From Apostichopus japonicus (lineage: Eukaryota > Echinodermata > Holothuroidea > Aspidochirotida > Stichopodidae): 64,000 nucleotides of DNA. Location: assembly GCF_037975245.1 (NCBI RefSeq), contig NC_092579.1, positions 21,460,666-21,524,665 of the forward strand. The letters are read 5' to 3'. This document shows, one piece after another, positions 26,633 through 40,686 of the stretch. How positions within the stretch are numbered: the stretch's first letter is position 1; each line of letters begins with the position of its first letter. Both the position numbers and the translations under genes were made by a program. The notes beneath the pieces are model-generated. The model made no database searches, was not told the origin of the DNA, and saw nothing but the letters and a program-made list of their open reading frames with translations.

Positions 26633-28960
26633 GTATTAACAAAGTCCACATATTAGCAAACACAACTAGACACTTGGTGTGGTAAAGATAAGAAGGAACC
26701 TTCGGTGACTGAAAGTTTCTAGTTGTAATCGGTGCCATGGTATAGCAAAGGATTACTTGTTCACTCTAGACCAGGTACAACAAGAGTGCAAAGGTGGTGA
26801 GGAGGCAGGTAAGCAAGGCAGCATAGTACACATAGTTAATTTATAATTAATGACATGAACCAAACAATTGCTGTGAACAGTGAAAATTAAATTATTTCTT
26901 TGAAAATGATGGCAACTCGTAAAGTACATTCACACATATACTACGAGACTGTCTGTCCTTTAGGGAACCTCAAATGAGGTTAAATTGGATTAAATATCAA
27001 ACAACTATATATACAGAGTTGTCTCATACCACAAACATTCAAGTCTTGTCAAACAGATGTACAGTATGATGAACCTAAAACTATCGAACTTAAACAGGCT
27101 TAAACGTTGTCACCGTGCATTGGGTTGTTTGGATTCCAATTAAGCTAAACCTCAAAAATCCCTGCACTGGTCATATTTCACAAGCGATTGAAAATAAACT
27201 GTCCAACAGCTTCTGTCAGCAATATGAAAATGCTGATCTATAACTTTGATGGATATGCATTATAAAGTACTTTCATATCATCTGGTTTAACATTTCCATA
27301 TGTTGGGTTGTTTCGATTCTGATCATCCATAAATAACTGTCAGTTATTGTCAATCTTAGTTTCTTTTAGTAAAATATCAACCAAGAACCACAAAGCCGGC
27401 TGGATTTGTGATTCCTTGCCGTACAATTTGCTCAAAATTTGATATAACTATCTGACTAATGTAGAGCATGTGAGTTACATTTGTCCAAGAATTAAGCAAG
27501 AACCAGGAAAGACCCGAGATTTCCAGCTCTTATTTATAGTATACATACACCCTTGTAGTTCTTTCACTGATAAAGATTTTACATGATTAAATAAATATTT
27601 TCTACATACTAAGTTTGAAGTTCAAGAAAGATGTACTTTTTGAGTTATCAATTTAACAAAGTTTTCAGACTTTGACATCTGTTGACCCCGGTTGACCGTT
27701 GAACTTCAGTGAAAAGAAACAGGTTCTTGTAATCCATAAAGACGGATCCACATACCATGTATGAAGTTGAACCCCCATGGCTGTCTGATATTCTGTATGG
27801 CTCAATACACCAACACAGGCTGACATTTTACAAGGCTAAATACACCACCAACAGACTGACATTCTGTACAGCTCAATACAAAAACACAAGTAGACTAAAG
27901 GGGAACACAAGGTTATAACTTGTTACATAACCACCTTTATATATGTGTTATACAGTATGTTGGTATGCATACATTACTACTGTACATTGTTTATATACTG
28001 GTCTGGTTACACAGCTGTAGTCATAATAGAACTGATGCCAGAATACATGAATATAGTACTACCAGTATCAAACCACTATTACCTACCATCTCGCCTGCCT
28101 GTTGCATATTTCCTATGTCAGTTTGTAGTGATGTTAACAGTCACATTACCACATTTGAAACCATAATTTCAATGTATGACACACATTAAAACTGTTTTGT
28201 GAAATTTAGTGTACCATAGTATTACTATACTACCCTATCCCTTGACAGTTGAGAATGATGGGAATCAGCAAATATGCTGCATAGAGTATACAGAAATGAT
28301 AAAATGTTACAAGCCCCACATTCAGTTCGGAGTTTGAGTAAATAGAGCACCGTACACTGTGCCCACTGTACATGAGGAAATATTACGAGAATATTGGACA
28401 ACTCTGGCTGTTATGACCCCGATGTTGTAAGCTTACATTTCAGATAGTACTTAGTGCTCAGTTGACTTAACAGATACAGTGCCCAGTTTATTTCCTCAAA
28501 AACAGGCTACCAGTACCAACTACTTCCTGGATAGAAAAGCCAAGGTAAGTGTTAGTGTAAGGTTTAAAGTAATTTTCTTATCACCCAGATTTTGAAGCTG
28601 GAAACAGCTGCACAGAAAAGTTCACATTAAACGATATCCTGACAAGATCTTGTTTTGATGTACAAGCTTACAAAAGCTTGGTGTGTGTCTGTGTGTGATA
28701 CTAACATACTTCAAGAATAACATCCCTGGGTACAATACAGGAGTAACAGGACAGATATTATACTACTGTTTTCATGCCAGAATTGCCTTTAAGGAAAACC
28801 CTAGCCACAAATGACCATGAACAATGCCAGCTGATTTATGCGGTGACCTCTGTGGTCGGGACATACATATTACACACTAGGAGCTAAGAAAGCAATGAAA
28901 CAGAACTGAACATGTCTAACTACAGATGTACAAATGTGATCAAGAACAAATCAAGTGACA
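26633..28960. other. Intergenic, nothing recognised
   Basis: No gene recognised. A short duplicated theme (GACTGACATTCTGTA and relatives) occurs around 27780-27880. Confidence 0.55.
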
Positions 28961-29321
28961 TTAAAGGCATTGAAGACTCGCCTCAAACAGCGTGCTGCGC
29001 TCTGAAAAAGTTAACTTTCCATTGCTTGCAAGTGAAGTTTTTCTCTTGTCGCTACAAAATGCAGACAGTAATGAAACGTGATACCTTGTTATCTTAAGCT
29101 AGACCTGAGATGTCCATCCCTGTATCGTTTGTACACTGTGCTGTGGGTATTGACGGCAGCTGTTTGTACTGACTGTACACTAGTGTCTAATTACCGACGG
29201 TAGCAAGTTGTGCGTGTATATTCTGGGATCGATGGTGGTGTCTAACGCTTCTGTTACACCTCATTCGAAACTAGGTCAGATTACTGGCATTAGACGTTTC
29301 TCGAGTCTTCACACCCTTTAA
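28961..29321. mobile_element. MITE with TTAA flanks (piggyBac-like)
   Basis: TTAA at 28961-28964 and 29318-29321 flanks a 353-bp segment. Its ends are inverted: AGGCATTGAAGACTCG (28965-28980) against the reverse complement of 29302-29317, 13 of 16 matching. TTAA target duplication is the hallmark of piggyBac-type transposition. The element has no transposase. The 61-codon frame overlapping its left half is incidental. Confidence 0.65.
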
Positions 29322-32300
29322 TACTGAAACAAAGTGCCAAATGTCTTGCTGACAAATATATACAAATATTGAACGTTCACTTTGAATAACTTATCATTTA
29401 AATCCTAAATGAACAAGCCACCACATTTTTTTTATAGATTGTAATATTTGTTCTTCACAAAAAGAGCTGCCATGGTATCCTAGCAACCAGTCTAAAATGT
29501 CCAACATTGAACATAGCATACGGGTAGTGGAGGACACAGACTCACAGTACTACCGGTACAACTGTAGACTTTCTAGAGTGCATGAGTCAGTACGAGTACA
29601 AGAACAAGTCTCTAAGCAGGAATTGTGTCTGTGTGAGTATATTGTCTTGCACTCTAGCATATTCCAAGTTCCAAAATGGTTTGACACAAGAGCTGGTACG
29701 ACTAACTATATAGTATGCTGGCATACACCTACGAGTAGATGCACCAATATGTCAAATTAAGGGATGTGCCTTTGTTCTGAGAAGCACAATACCTGTTGGT
29801 AACTTCACTCTCATCAAAAGACGCAGTGATTTTGTTGCATTCATGCCAAAGAAGATGACAAGTAAATGGCAAAAATACAGAAACGCAAAATCAATTCTCA
29901 AAGAAAACATTTATTCCAAAACATCAACATTTTTGTTCCCTATAGTTTTGGGGTTTTTCCCTAATACATGCCATCTTCCTTGTCCTTGAAGGGCCCCTCC
30001 AAGAAGTCAAACATGGTAATTCCCATTATATTTGTATAATTTACACAACAAATACAACACACAAACTTTTGGATTCAATGCTCATGGCTAGAATTTTCTA
30101 ATTGTTATAAATTGTGGAGGCAAAATACTATCTGATAAAACAGTGTTTGGACAATGAGAATTAACACATACATCTACAGTAGGAACCTGAGTTCACCTGG
30201 TAAGAGTGGACTAACAACAGTTGTAGAATGCAATCAGCTAATTAAAGACAGTATTAAAATAGTCAAATGCCGAGAGTCCACTGTTCTTCCTTGTACCTTC
30301 CAGAGTGATCACACATCCACATTATAAGAGGTGCAAAAGGTTTAGGGACAAAAGTGTGCCAAGCTAAAAAGAGATTTAGTTTTAATGAATATTTTTCTTG
30401 TGAAAACCTCTGATTGGCCTCTTAACGTGGAAAGCTGTCAAGTCTGATCAAGCAACGTTCTTAATCCTCGTACATACCACAGCAATGCCCTACAATGCGG
30501 AGGGTACTATTTGTTGAACTTTGACCTTAAACCTTCATGCAGTTAACAAAATTATTCAGATTATAAGATAATGATTTACTGTAATATTATCAATGAGTGG
30601 TGACAACAAACAAATAGCTAGTCACCGCTTGAATGAACACAGGCTATAGCTCTGGATTATTTCAAATCAAGTTTATTAAGTCCAAAAGGTTAATTTCTAT
30701 ATACAGTAATACAACAAATATATTCAGCTGACTGATAAAGCAGCTTTTTGCACTGAATTCGGATGATCCGAAAAAATGGTGTAAAACTCAGTAATATACA
30801 TTTCAGTTGATTAGCTTGGTAAGTTGAGAAACATTTTATTCAATAATGGCCAAAAATTGAATAAAATTTCAAATCTTTAATCTGCTCTTTCTGTGTGATT
30901 ACATACAAAATAAACCTGATAGACAAAATTTTCGATAGGTGATTTGTCGTCAGTCACTACTTTCATTTGGTGTAAAAACCTGGGAAAATGGTCTTATCAC
31001 TTTTAAGGGGCACACTTCTAGGTTCTATAGTATCTGTATGTTATGTCCTAGAAAAACAGCTTAGAAAGCATTTGTCTTATTTGCAAGAAACCCGGGTTAT
31101 AACAAGGGATTGTCACTTTGTTACAGTGCCACTAGTGGGGGTGGGGGGGGAGGAATGGTGAAAGAATGCAATACTATTATTGGTGATGGGAATGGTCCAA
31201 AAATTTACTCCCGGGTACCTGTTTGTTAATTTTGGTCCCCCCCCCCAAGGTACCTGTTCATTATGCATTCCACATAAAACCCAACTTGGCCTATAAAATA
31301 CCCTGACAGGTAAACAAAAGCCCTATGTTACTACACTTTACAGGCTATGCAGGCCTCCAGTCATGTGTGTGGTACGCCTGTAAACAACAACTCATTTATA
31401 AATTTATTTATATCCTAAAATTACTCTTTAAAATCAACATATGCAATTTTTTTTTCCCCACAATGATTTTAATGATGTATGAAAAGATAACTTGCAAGTC
31501 TGCCACTCTTCAGCCTTTCAAGCCTAATAGTGCAATGCATCAATGAACAAATTATTCTTAAAAACGTGATCTGCATGATTGCAGAACTCCTTAAAGCATT
31601 TGCTTGGGTATACTTACATACAATTGCTAAATTAAGCAATGGGAGACAATTTACAGTATATTTATGCAAACCACAACTTTCTTACATGAAGTTACAGCAC
31701 TTATACAGCACCTCAATATCATACTATCCAACATGTTCTTTCATTACTGTGCACCCAGGCTAGCGCTCCAGTAGGTCCCGGCTATTTAATAGATTAGTTG
31801 CCTTGGAAACCCTTATTTTTACGTTGTGATGTCTGATATGTAGCTATGGACCAATCACATGTTGCTTGATTCTTTCAAGTATGGACAACTTTTGTTGGAC
31901 CATTCCACTAAATTCGACATGAGGTAGTCAGCTTATGAGCTGCTCAAGAGTACAAAGGTCAAGGTTTGTTGCATTGAAATTGTGCAAGTAAGAAATGTGG
32001 AGGGATTGCTTAGGCTATACAGTAAAGTCTGCACATGTATGTAAAAGTAAACGAACGAACAGTAGTTGATCAAAACTCTCTCGGGCAGAAACAGTGACAA
32101 AGTTTACACTTAAACACATCAAGATAGAAGGAAATATCATCAAATGATGAAATTACGGAAGAACACTCATAAGTTTTTCCCCACTTTCATTACTTTGAAT
32201 AAACATGTAATTGAAAATGGAGAACAATGTAGTGATTTTTACTAATATCCAGAACGAGTAGTAACAGCTTGGACCAGGTAGTCATATTTTTTCGGTCAGT

Positions 32301-33171
32301 GTCCCAGGTACATGTTTTCCTGACTATTTTTGCCATCAATATCAGCAAAAAAGATAATGTTAGAAACTTCATCAGTTAAGCGGCAACATCATTTGATTTG
32401 GTTAATACCATCCAGGGGCCCGGTCAATGAAAATTTACAAATAAATGAATAAAATAAGTCTGATTTATGATAAAACGGATAAAACATTGCATCTGCTAAG
32501 AGAGGTCTAAAATTATAATTTGTTTAGTTGTTCATCATATATAATAATAATAATATGGAAGCATCTGTACCCGTACATGTATAAGTTAATGAAGATGTAT
32601 AGATTTGAGAATACGACAGTTTGTAATAAATTAACTTGTTTCCACAATGAGAGTAACTGTATTTATGTCACAATGAAGCCTTGCCACCTTGGAAGTTGCC
32701 CTGTATTTGAAAGTGCTTTTTATTTAAACAGTGCAACTAAGCATAAAATGAGAATTTAATCTTCTCATATCAGCTGTAAAAGGCTTTTATGTCACTGCTT
32801 TTGATAGCCTAAACTCCAAATATCCACTTGTCATACTTGTTAAAAAGTTACATGATTGTGCATTCATTTGTCTGTAGGTACAGTACAGCAGGGGATAATC
32901 ACATGCTCATGGGCTTTCTCTAATGAAAGCGTATTTGTATTTTTCCTATGGCAGGTTACAACAAAATGTCTTGCAAATGATACTGGTTAAACATATTCTT
33001 TGTCTAAAAACTGTGCGGGCTGGTTTGTACTGTTGTATTCCAACATTCAAGTAAGCATTATAGATTATAAGGTCTACAAGTAGGCATGTTCATAGATTAA
33101 AAAGTGTTATTACTCACAATGTATTAAATTGCAAACTTTTGTCACTATCCTCTTCAGTGTGGAAAGCAAAG
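29322..33171. other. Intergenic; one good X-box-like site, otherwise nothing
   Basis: No gene recognised. RFX X-box-like motifs occur at 29474-29487 and 31797-31810 (see findings). An 87-codon + strand frame at 29497-29760 has no recognisable domain. Confidence 0.5.
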
Positions 33172-33300
33172 CATGCCATCTTTTCACTTGTTCTTTTGTA
33201 AATTAATCTGTTTTCTTTGTAAAGCGCCTTGAGCAGTGGCTTTTGTCTACTGATTTGGCGCTATATAAGTCTCATTTATTATTATTATTATTATTATTAC
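33172..33300 (+). mobile_element. SINE-like 3' end with (ATT)n tail
   Basis: It matches the reverse complement of 3592-3740 and ends with GGCGCTATATAAGTCTC followed by (ATT)n at 33279-33299. The 5' head was not identified. Confidence 0.65.
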
Positions 33301-35639
33301 GCTAGGACTAAGTAATGTACTTTGCCTTAGTTGGTATTACAGGGATGTGAACCCCCACCATACATACATGTATGCTACTTTTAATCTTTATTATGAATTT
33401 GTGTTGAATGAAAAAAGACTCTAGACTACACCAAGGTGTCACCACCTCCGAGGATGACAAGTACTTGACTCCAAGATTCAAGGAGTCAGCAAAGCCTATT
33501 AATGTGATACTAAGCCAACTCTGCAACTTACATGCATTTATCAATTTTTTTTTAAATTACCACTGCCAAATCACCATATATAGAGAGGTTCATGAAAATT
33601 GTCTGTCTCACCAAGAGTGGTACTAAAAGTAATGAGTTTTGTAAAGATTTTGGGCAAATTCTGGAAAGGCCATAATAGCTGTTGCACAAACATCCTCAAA
33701 TATGTTCATGAACGTCACACACTCAATTTGAATATAGTTGCACTACTGGCACTGGCACTACAAGTAGTAATGTAAGTATGAAGTCTATACTTGAGGCAAT
33801 GCAAGTGCTAGGTATGAGTAGTTGTGGTTGCTTTTTCAGCCAAACTCAGAGCAGATGGGGAAGACATCCTTACAATAGTACAAGAAATATAATGCTGATA
33901 ATATTTTCCTGATGTTGAGATCATAATCCATTAAGCGGAAACTTGGCCTACATTTAATGTTAGATTTTTAGAAGATGCAAAAGTGTGAAAGCTGCTAACC
34001 GCTCAAGTGCGCAAAACATTCTGACAAAACTATATGACTATTCACTTTGATCACATTGATGCAATGCTTTTCAACCTCCAGGAATAAAACAATCAAGTAA
34101 ATTAAGTACAATAAGATTACTTTCTGTACAAAACTGTTCTTGGGGATAGCATCAATGTAATTTTGTCTGCTGCAGGTAGTAGAATGTAATTTTATGTAGC
34201 CTTATTTCCTTCCACCATCACAGCCAATTAGGTCTACTCTGAATAGAAATTCCTCAGTTTCTGGTAATTTCAAACTTTGTTTGGGGCAGGAAAATGAAAA
34301 GAAATGCTATCAACAGTCCCATTAAAATCTTATGGATGAAATAGTTCAGTTACAGCTTGGTGAAACTGGCACCCATACCATCAGGATTGTTGCCTAAGTA
34401 GGCTAATTCTTTTTATAATGGCAGGATTAAAAACTTACAAATGGGGGCTGAAACATAACCTACGGTGAATTTGCAGACAACCATAACCTCCCAATGGCAT
34501 TGAGTAGTGGCTATTTGTTCTCAATTGAGGTTTTCAGTACTTGAAACACAAAAGCCATAGTCCTAGTAACACCGACAGTACAGGCGCAGTGTAGCCTAAC
34601 TACAACTTACAAATACAAGTAGCCTAGGCCTAGTACAATGTAACTTGAATTACTGTGACAAGCCTATTATGTAACTTGTACTTGTAGATTGACAGATATT
34701 AAGTGCAAATTTGAAGTGCACCATTGTGCAGCATTTCCTATGTAGAAATTGGTTGATAGAGATAGTTCATACATCATCTATCTTGTTTAACGTAGCCTAG
34801 CCTTTACAATTAACTTGGCCTCTCACACGCACAAATTCTCAGCGTAGGGCAGTCATTTGTCTACATACCGTAGGCTAACACAGTCAGGGTAGTCGTCACT
34901 ACACAATACTGACAAAAATAACATGATTGTGTTTTGCGCAAGGCTACTCTCTAACTTAGGCTATGAAGTTTCATCTTTGATCTTACATGCACTAAAAGTT
35001 ACCTCTGCTTTGGGGAATCAAGTAATACGATTGTTCAGACAGAATCAAAGTTTCATCGAATAACCCACAACGTCCAAATATAACAGCGTTTCGCCATGTT
35101 GGGTTGTACCCTATTTGCTATATTCCTCGTTCGAGTAGTACCCAATTGTACAGTAATGTAAATAGATAGTTAGACAACGGTGACGGAAGCCCTGATATTT
35201 TCGTGATATCGCCTAAAATGACGTCATTGCTTTTAAGCTTGCTTAAAACATATTCGTAAAACCGATTCAAGGATCGACAAGGGTAGGGATGAACGAAAAT
35301 TGTGTGATGAAATGGTGATGAAAAAGTAATTTATTGGAGAAAACCATTTTCTACCGTTAGGAAAAGGTGCATGTTGTCTATTTGAAGGTTCACAACCCTG
35401 GTGTACAATGTACATTAAACATCGTGGATACTTTTTGTCAACCCTATCAAGTAGGCAATTACTCACAAATTTATTTATTTCTAAGCATTTAGACCCAGAT
35501 ACTTTTTGGATAATAGCTACTGTTGATCAAACGCAAAAGAAAATATTTTAATATAAGTAATATTAATATAATATGATATATTAATAACTAAAAATTTATA
35601 ATTAGCTAACTTTGATTTGGTTTTTGGTATATTAATTGA
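33301..35639. other. Intergenic; scattered promoter-like motifs
   Basis: No exon recognised. A CRE palindrome (TGACGTCA, 35219-35226) and a YY1-like CGCCATGTT near 35092 sit in a segment richer in CpG than its surroundings. A TAGGCCTA palindrome lies at 34625-34632. Confidence 0.4.
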
Positions 35640-35710
35640 AACTCGGTTGTGCATGGCCGTGTGATTGGACGGAGGTGGGGTGGGCGTGTCCATGGTTACG
35701 GGATTTACCG
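35640..35710. promoter_or_regulatory. Candidate promoter element: inverted CCAAT box plus X-box-like site
   Basis: An inverted CCAAT box (ATTGG near 35664) lies close to GTGTCCATGGTTAC (35686-35699), which resembles the RFX X-box with two mismatches to the nematode-style consensus. RFX factors control ciliary genes, and the downstream gene is an axonemal dynein, but the distance to its first recognised coding exon is 7 kb and no 5' exon links them. Chance occurrence is possible. Confidence 0.22.
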
Positions 35711-36012
35711 AAACTAAGGCAAGTGCACAGAAAGCAGTGGCCAGATTCACACGATCAAGAATCATCCCGGAGTTGATGGAAATGATAAAATTATGAAAAT
35801 AAAATGACGAAAATAATTCGTCTCTCCTGGGCCTTTTTACAAAATGCACAGCCGTTTCTTTATATGACTCTGATTGATAGTACTATTCCCACTCCCTCCC
35901 ACACATGCGCGCTGACACACACACGAAACATGGAAAATTACTGTTTATTATAAAGTAGTGAATTCATCGATATTCAGCTCAATAACTCGAAGACAGTTAC
36001 TTTTCTTTTCTT
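35711..36012. other. Intergenic, nothing recognised
   Basis: Unique sequence grading into the TTTC array. The 110-codon - strand frame at 35517-35849 has no recognisable domain. Confidence 0.5.
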
Positions 36013-36246
<234 letters not shown>

Positions 36247-37396
36247 TTATTTCCCCCTTCTTGTTTACATATGCCAGGGAAGACACTCCCTTGCATTTAT
36301 TTTCCGATTAAGCAAAGACAAAAGGATTGAAAACAAATTGCTGTGCATCATGTATGCTTCATGATGCAACCAGCTTCTTAAACGTGAACCCCCCCCCCCC
36401 CTCCCCATCGAATTATTGGAAAAATCGGAGCCGAGCAAACTCATATCACTGTGTTCGCTGAGTTGGCATAGAACGAGACTCCCAGAATTACCAATGAATA
36501 ATTATCGATTCAGCTTATATCGCTACAGCGTTCCATCCACCCCCCCCCCCCCTCCCCGCATCGATATCCCAATCAATCCTTAGGCTACCATAATCACCAG
36601 TGTATCATCATATATGAGGGTTACGTAACAATCCACCAGCCCTCCCTCCTATCTCAGACTACTGCAGTACTATATCACGTTCTGTGTCCCATGAGAATTG
36701 CTTACCTGGAAGCTTGGGGGAAATATATATTACCTCCATGTAGCATATACTCTATATAGTTTTGGTTTTACGGGAATAAAAAAGGAACTACCACTGTATA
36801 AGGCTTGATGGTTATTTCGTTCATCTGTCTCGACTTCATAAACTTAGGACTACAGCGGCCAAATCAAATTGAATAGACGATACATAGCGCATGCAAACTG
36901 TGGGTTGACCTTTAGCTTATCACTTTCGAACTGTTTGAAGGAAACTTTTAAAACTAGACAATCCTTGCTTCCGGGTATGGTTTTCGTAACCCTCGATGAG
37001 TTCCCGACCAATAGCTATATTCACCCGTATTTTCTATAGCCACTTTGAACAGCCCAAATAAATACTCAAAATATAACATTCATTGTTCATGTATTTATCT
37101 TGTGCCGTGTTGTATAATAGGATGTATAGAAAACCATGCATTTCGTTACTTGTTTTTACGTCCGCCGTGCACTTTTACACTAAATGAATAGCCTATACCA
37201 GTGGGTAAACAGGATAAATAAGAAGTATTTACAGTCACATATGCTGCAAGAATTGGTCTCGAAGCCAATCCGATGATAAATGATTGACTATAGGACAGTA
37301 AAGAAAGTGCAACATTCGAATTTATCCGTACAACTTGAGGTGAGAGATACTTTAAAACGGAAATCAAGCACTTCCTGTTTATGTCTTCAGTTGGGG
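36247..37396. other. Intergenic, nothing recognised
   Basis: Poly-C runs at about 36390 and 36540; no gene recognised. Confidence 0.55.
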
Positions 37397-37484
37397 TTTG
37401 TGTGTGTTTGTATGTGTTTGTGTGTGTTTGTGTGTGCATGTATGTGTGCATGTGTGTGTGCATGTGTATGTGCATGTGTGTGAA
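37397..37484. repeat. (TG)n-rich microsatellite
   Basis: TGTG-rich tract with regular TTTG, CATG and TATG interruptions. The overlapping Cys/Val and His/Thr frames on the two strands are repeat artefacts. Confidence 0.92.
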
Positions 37485-40400
37485 TGTTTTCCTTCGTTCG
37501 TTCGTATATCTCTCGTTCGATCTTTCGTTGATTTGTTTATTTGTCTGCTTACAGCTGCAGGGCGGTGTACGTATAATAACACCTATACCTGCCTACAACT
37601 TGCTTTGTTTTTTTATTGTTTGTTTTCAAGTGTAATTTGACATGTTTTGAAATATCAGCTGTTGGATAACATGAATAGGTGGATGGATGTGTGTGTGTGT
37701 GTCGGTCAGTGACGTAATAAGGTTTCGGCACACGGGAAAACTTGAAGCGGGTGAGGAAGATGGTGCTTGTATATCAAATATACATATATATGTATACGGC
37801 TTTACTTTTAAAAAAATGCATAGTTTACACATTCAACTGTACCCCATTCATACCCTCTACCTTAAAGACCCCACCACCCCCCCCCCCCCGCCCGCCCCAC
37901 CCCACCTCCGCCTTCCCCGCTCAACGCATTCTCATGCACTCACGGAGAAACGGCAGAAATTGCATGTCCCCGTTTAACTATATACATTATTCATGGTCTA
38001 TGACCATTAGTTTAGTGGATAGAGCAGGAGTCCTCTATTAATCTTTTACGGGGACTTGAGAGAATAAATATTTCGAGCAAAGTGGCCACGGAGAACCAAA
38101 ATCGAACTATATCGCATGTGAACGGTAGGCCGGTAGAATGATCAAGCCTAACGCCAGCAGGGGTCGCATAGGCTACCTAATGCATGGGTGCAAGATTACG
38201 GTCACGGACGATGTTTCTCTCCGGCTAGATGGAAACCAGCGGGTCGCTTATTGAGAACCCATGCTATACAGCATATTGTCTGTTCTTGTGATTGCGAAAA
38301 TATTATTTGCGGAATCTTCGTGCGGCGGTTATAGTGTGTGTTGTAAGCTACTTATCTTACCGTCACTAAATTTGTTATTTATCGTCATTGTTTGTTTATT
38401 TCACTCATTCGTGGGCGGGAAGAGGGAGGGGGGAGCGTAATTGCAACGTGTCCAATCCCCACTTGGCTGTTCAAGGTTACGCTGCACCGGTACATTTCAT
38501 AGTATATGAATATGCTATCCATAGTGTCGGGGGGGGGGACAAGCCTTTGGTGGGGGGGATTGGTTTATTCGATTAATTTATTAAGTTGTCTCTCTTCTCT
38601 TTTTTGGTTTTTTTAACTTTACATTTGCTAGTTATCGTTCCCCATGGATGTGATTGGATGCATGGGGGAGGGTGGGCAATCTCTCATGTTATATATATAT
38701 TCGTCCCCTATCTTTGTCACTTCTATGGATACACCTGGTAATTAAGTAATTAGTAAGTAAGCACAAAGTAAGTAAGCATTGAAAACCAGGCAACAAATAC
38801 TTGTCTTAAGTCTTCCACGACTAAAACACAGTATGTCAACCTATAGTGATGAAAAGAAATTGAGGGGTATAGGAATGTATCAAACATTTTGGAAGCAGAA
38901 CATCTTCGGTGTTTGTAGATCCATGCAGAGGTTTTGTTTTTAATTTGGTAATAATTGCGACTGTATTCTCGAAATTTCGACTGTTTTTTAAACTTCCGAA
39001 AGTTGATATCAACTTGGTCTAGTTGATCATAAAATATCGACTTTTCTTGAAATTCCCACATTCATTTCGAAAAAAGACACTCTATATGTCGAAAATTTGA
39101 GATGACTGTTTGTTCCAAAGTTGTAATTTCTGTATATAAATTGTAGAAATTTTGGGATTTTCATTGAAATTTGAATGGAGGACGGTTGTGTATCAAAATC
39201 TGGACTTCTCCTAAAAAGTTCGTCGAAACTGATTTAACGAATTATGAGACAAAAAAAGATCGCTCCATTGCCAAGCACTCATTGTTTTCGCTATCATGAA
39301 AAGGATCAAGAGAAAAGATCACTGCATCACTGTATTATGTCGGTTGATTGTCATCCTCCTTATAGAAGGGGGGGGGGGTGGAGGACGAGACTATTTACCC
39401 CTCCTCAATTTAAATACTGGGGGTGGGGCAGGTTTTTCCCATCTGACCATGTTCCTACGCCTATGACGTTTAGGACGATGGCAACTAACACAAGTGAATC
39501 CTTTGTAGGATGTGTTTCTCATAACTATACCTTTCAACACCGACTTCAGTTTTAAGTTAATTCGAGTCAAACAAATTGACCCATAAAAGTATATGGCTTT
39601 TCTTCAAAATTTGAATTCAAGTTACCCTCATCAGAATATGAAAACAATACACATATATTCAAATCATGATAAACTTTTTCATTAACCATGCATGTATTGA
39701 AAGTTTCAACGTTTCAACTGTACCCAATCTGACGTCAAGTATACAGAAGAATGAAAAATAATAATAATGGAAAAATCTTATCAGTGTGCACATGGTGACA
39801 ACACAACTCGTTCCTTTAACTTTCCTTGGTGTGATAACTTCAAGCACAATATCTGCATGCAAGTTTCACGAAGATAAGTTAAATGTAAGTTCCTCTTTTA
39901 CATGCCAAAAATAAATTTACGTCTGACCTATTCTGTTAAGTTTTCCATTATGGCATGGAAAGTTCACCCGGAGGTTAAAGCAATCACCTTTTTTTGCTCA
40001 CTTTTTATAGATAACGCATAACTTTTTAAGAATTTAGTGTCCTTTGTCTCTAAGTGTGTTAATTACTTTTAGGGGCCGTATGGTCTTCCTGGTTTCTATA
40101 GATCTAGTCGTAACGCAATATCGTGGAAACCCTGGTAGTGAGCATATGCATCTGTCTTTGGCAAAAGAAGGCCTGGGCATACCGAAATAATGTTTGCATC
40201 TCAAATATTGAAAGCAAGTGAGGAATAACTAAATTGAGGGCGCTCTGTACTTGATTGGCATGGCAACTGTACACATCTTTGAGGTTTCGCTGCCCTGGAA
40301 ATGATATTCCAAATGTTATTTTCGGTGGCGTAATATTGTTAAAATTGTCTGTAACAACCGGAATATTAAAATTCAAATAATTGGTATGTACGTTTATGTG

Positions 40401-40529
40401 GCCTTGCTTTATATACAGCAAACCCTGGCTGTTTGGTATCGTTAATTCGGGGCCTTGGGAACGAAATGGAATTACTCGATTAGCCTAACGTAAGCGCCTG
40501 ATGCCCTGTGTATTGCTTAAACTATGCCT
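37485..40529. other. Intergenic, nothing recognised
   Basis: Several short overlapping open frames on both strands, poly-C near 37870-37890 and G-runs near 38530 and 39370. None shows a recognisable domain. Confidence 0.5.
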
Positions 40530-40686
40530 AGGCTACACTGAGTTACATAATGCTGGATTGGAACGAGTTCAGCGAATACGACCTGGGTTGTTGATCGAAC
40601 TCCACAGTATCGTGGAAAAAATAACAAACCGCACGGTGGTTTATAATCGCAACCAGATAATTCTTTTTCCCAAAAGCAACCAGTAA
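40530..40686 (+). CDS. Possible terminal coding exon of an unrecognised gene
   Basis: An acceptor-like CTATGCCTAG ends at 40529. The following 52 codons run open to a TAA (40684-40686) and read like real protein, with GLERVQRIRPGLLIELHSIV followed by a segment containing TVVYNRNQIILFP. This loosely recalls the C-terminal half of a CRM/YhbY RNA-binding fold, but I cannot assign it. The same frame extends upstream to an ATG at 40501, so a short stand-alone reading frame is also possible. No polyadenylation signal is obvious just downstream. Confidence 0.25.

Noticed and set aside
35060-35110. - strand ATG in an AACATGGCG context followed by 14 codons
   Set aside because: Frame closes after 14 codons and no donor with a matching exon was found; it may simply be a YY1-like site.
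35517-35849. 110-codon - strand frame, possibly a first exon with a GTAAAT donor
   Set aside because: Only its upstream part reads like protein; no partner exon or homology found.
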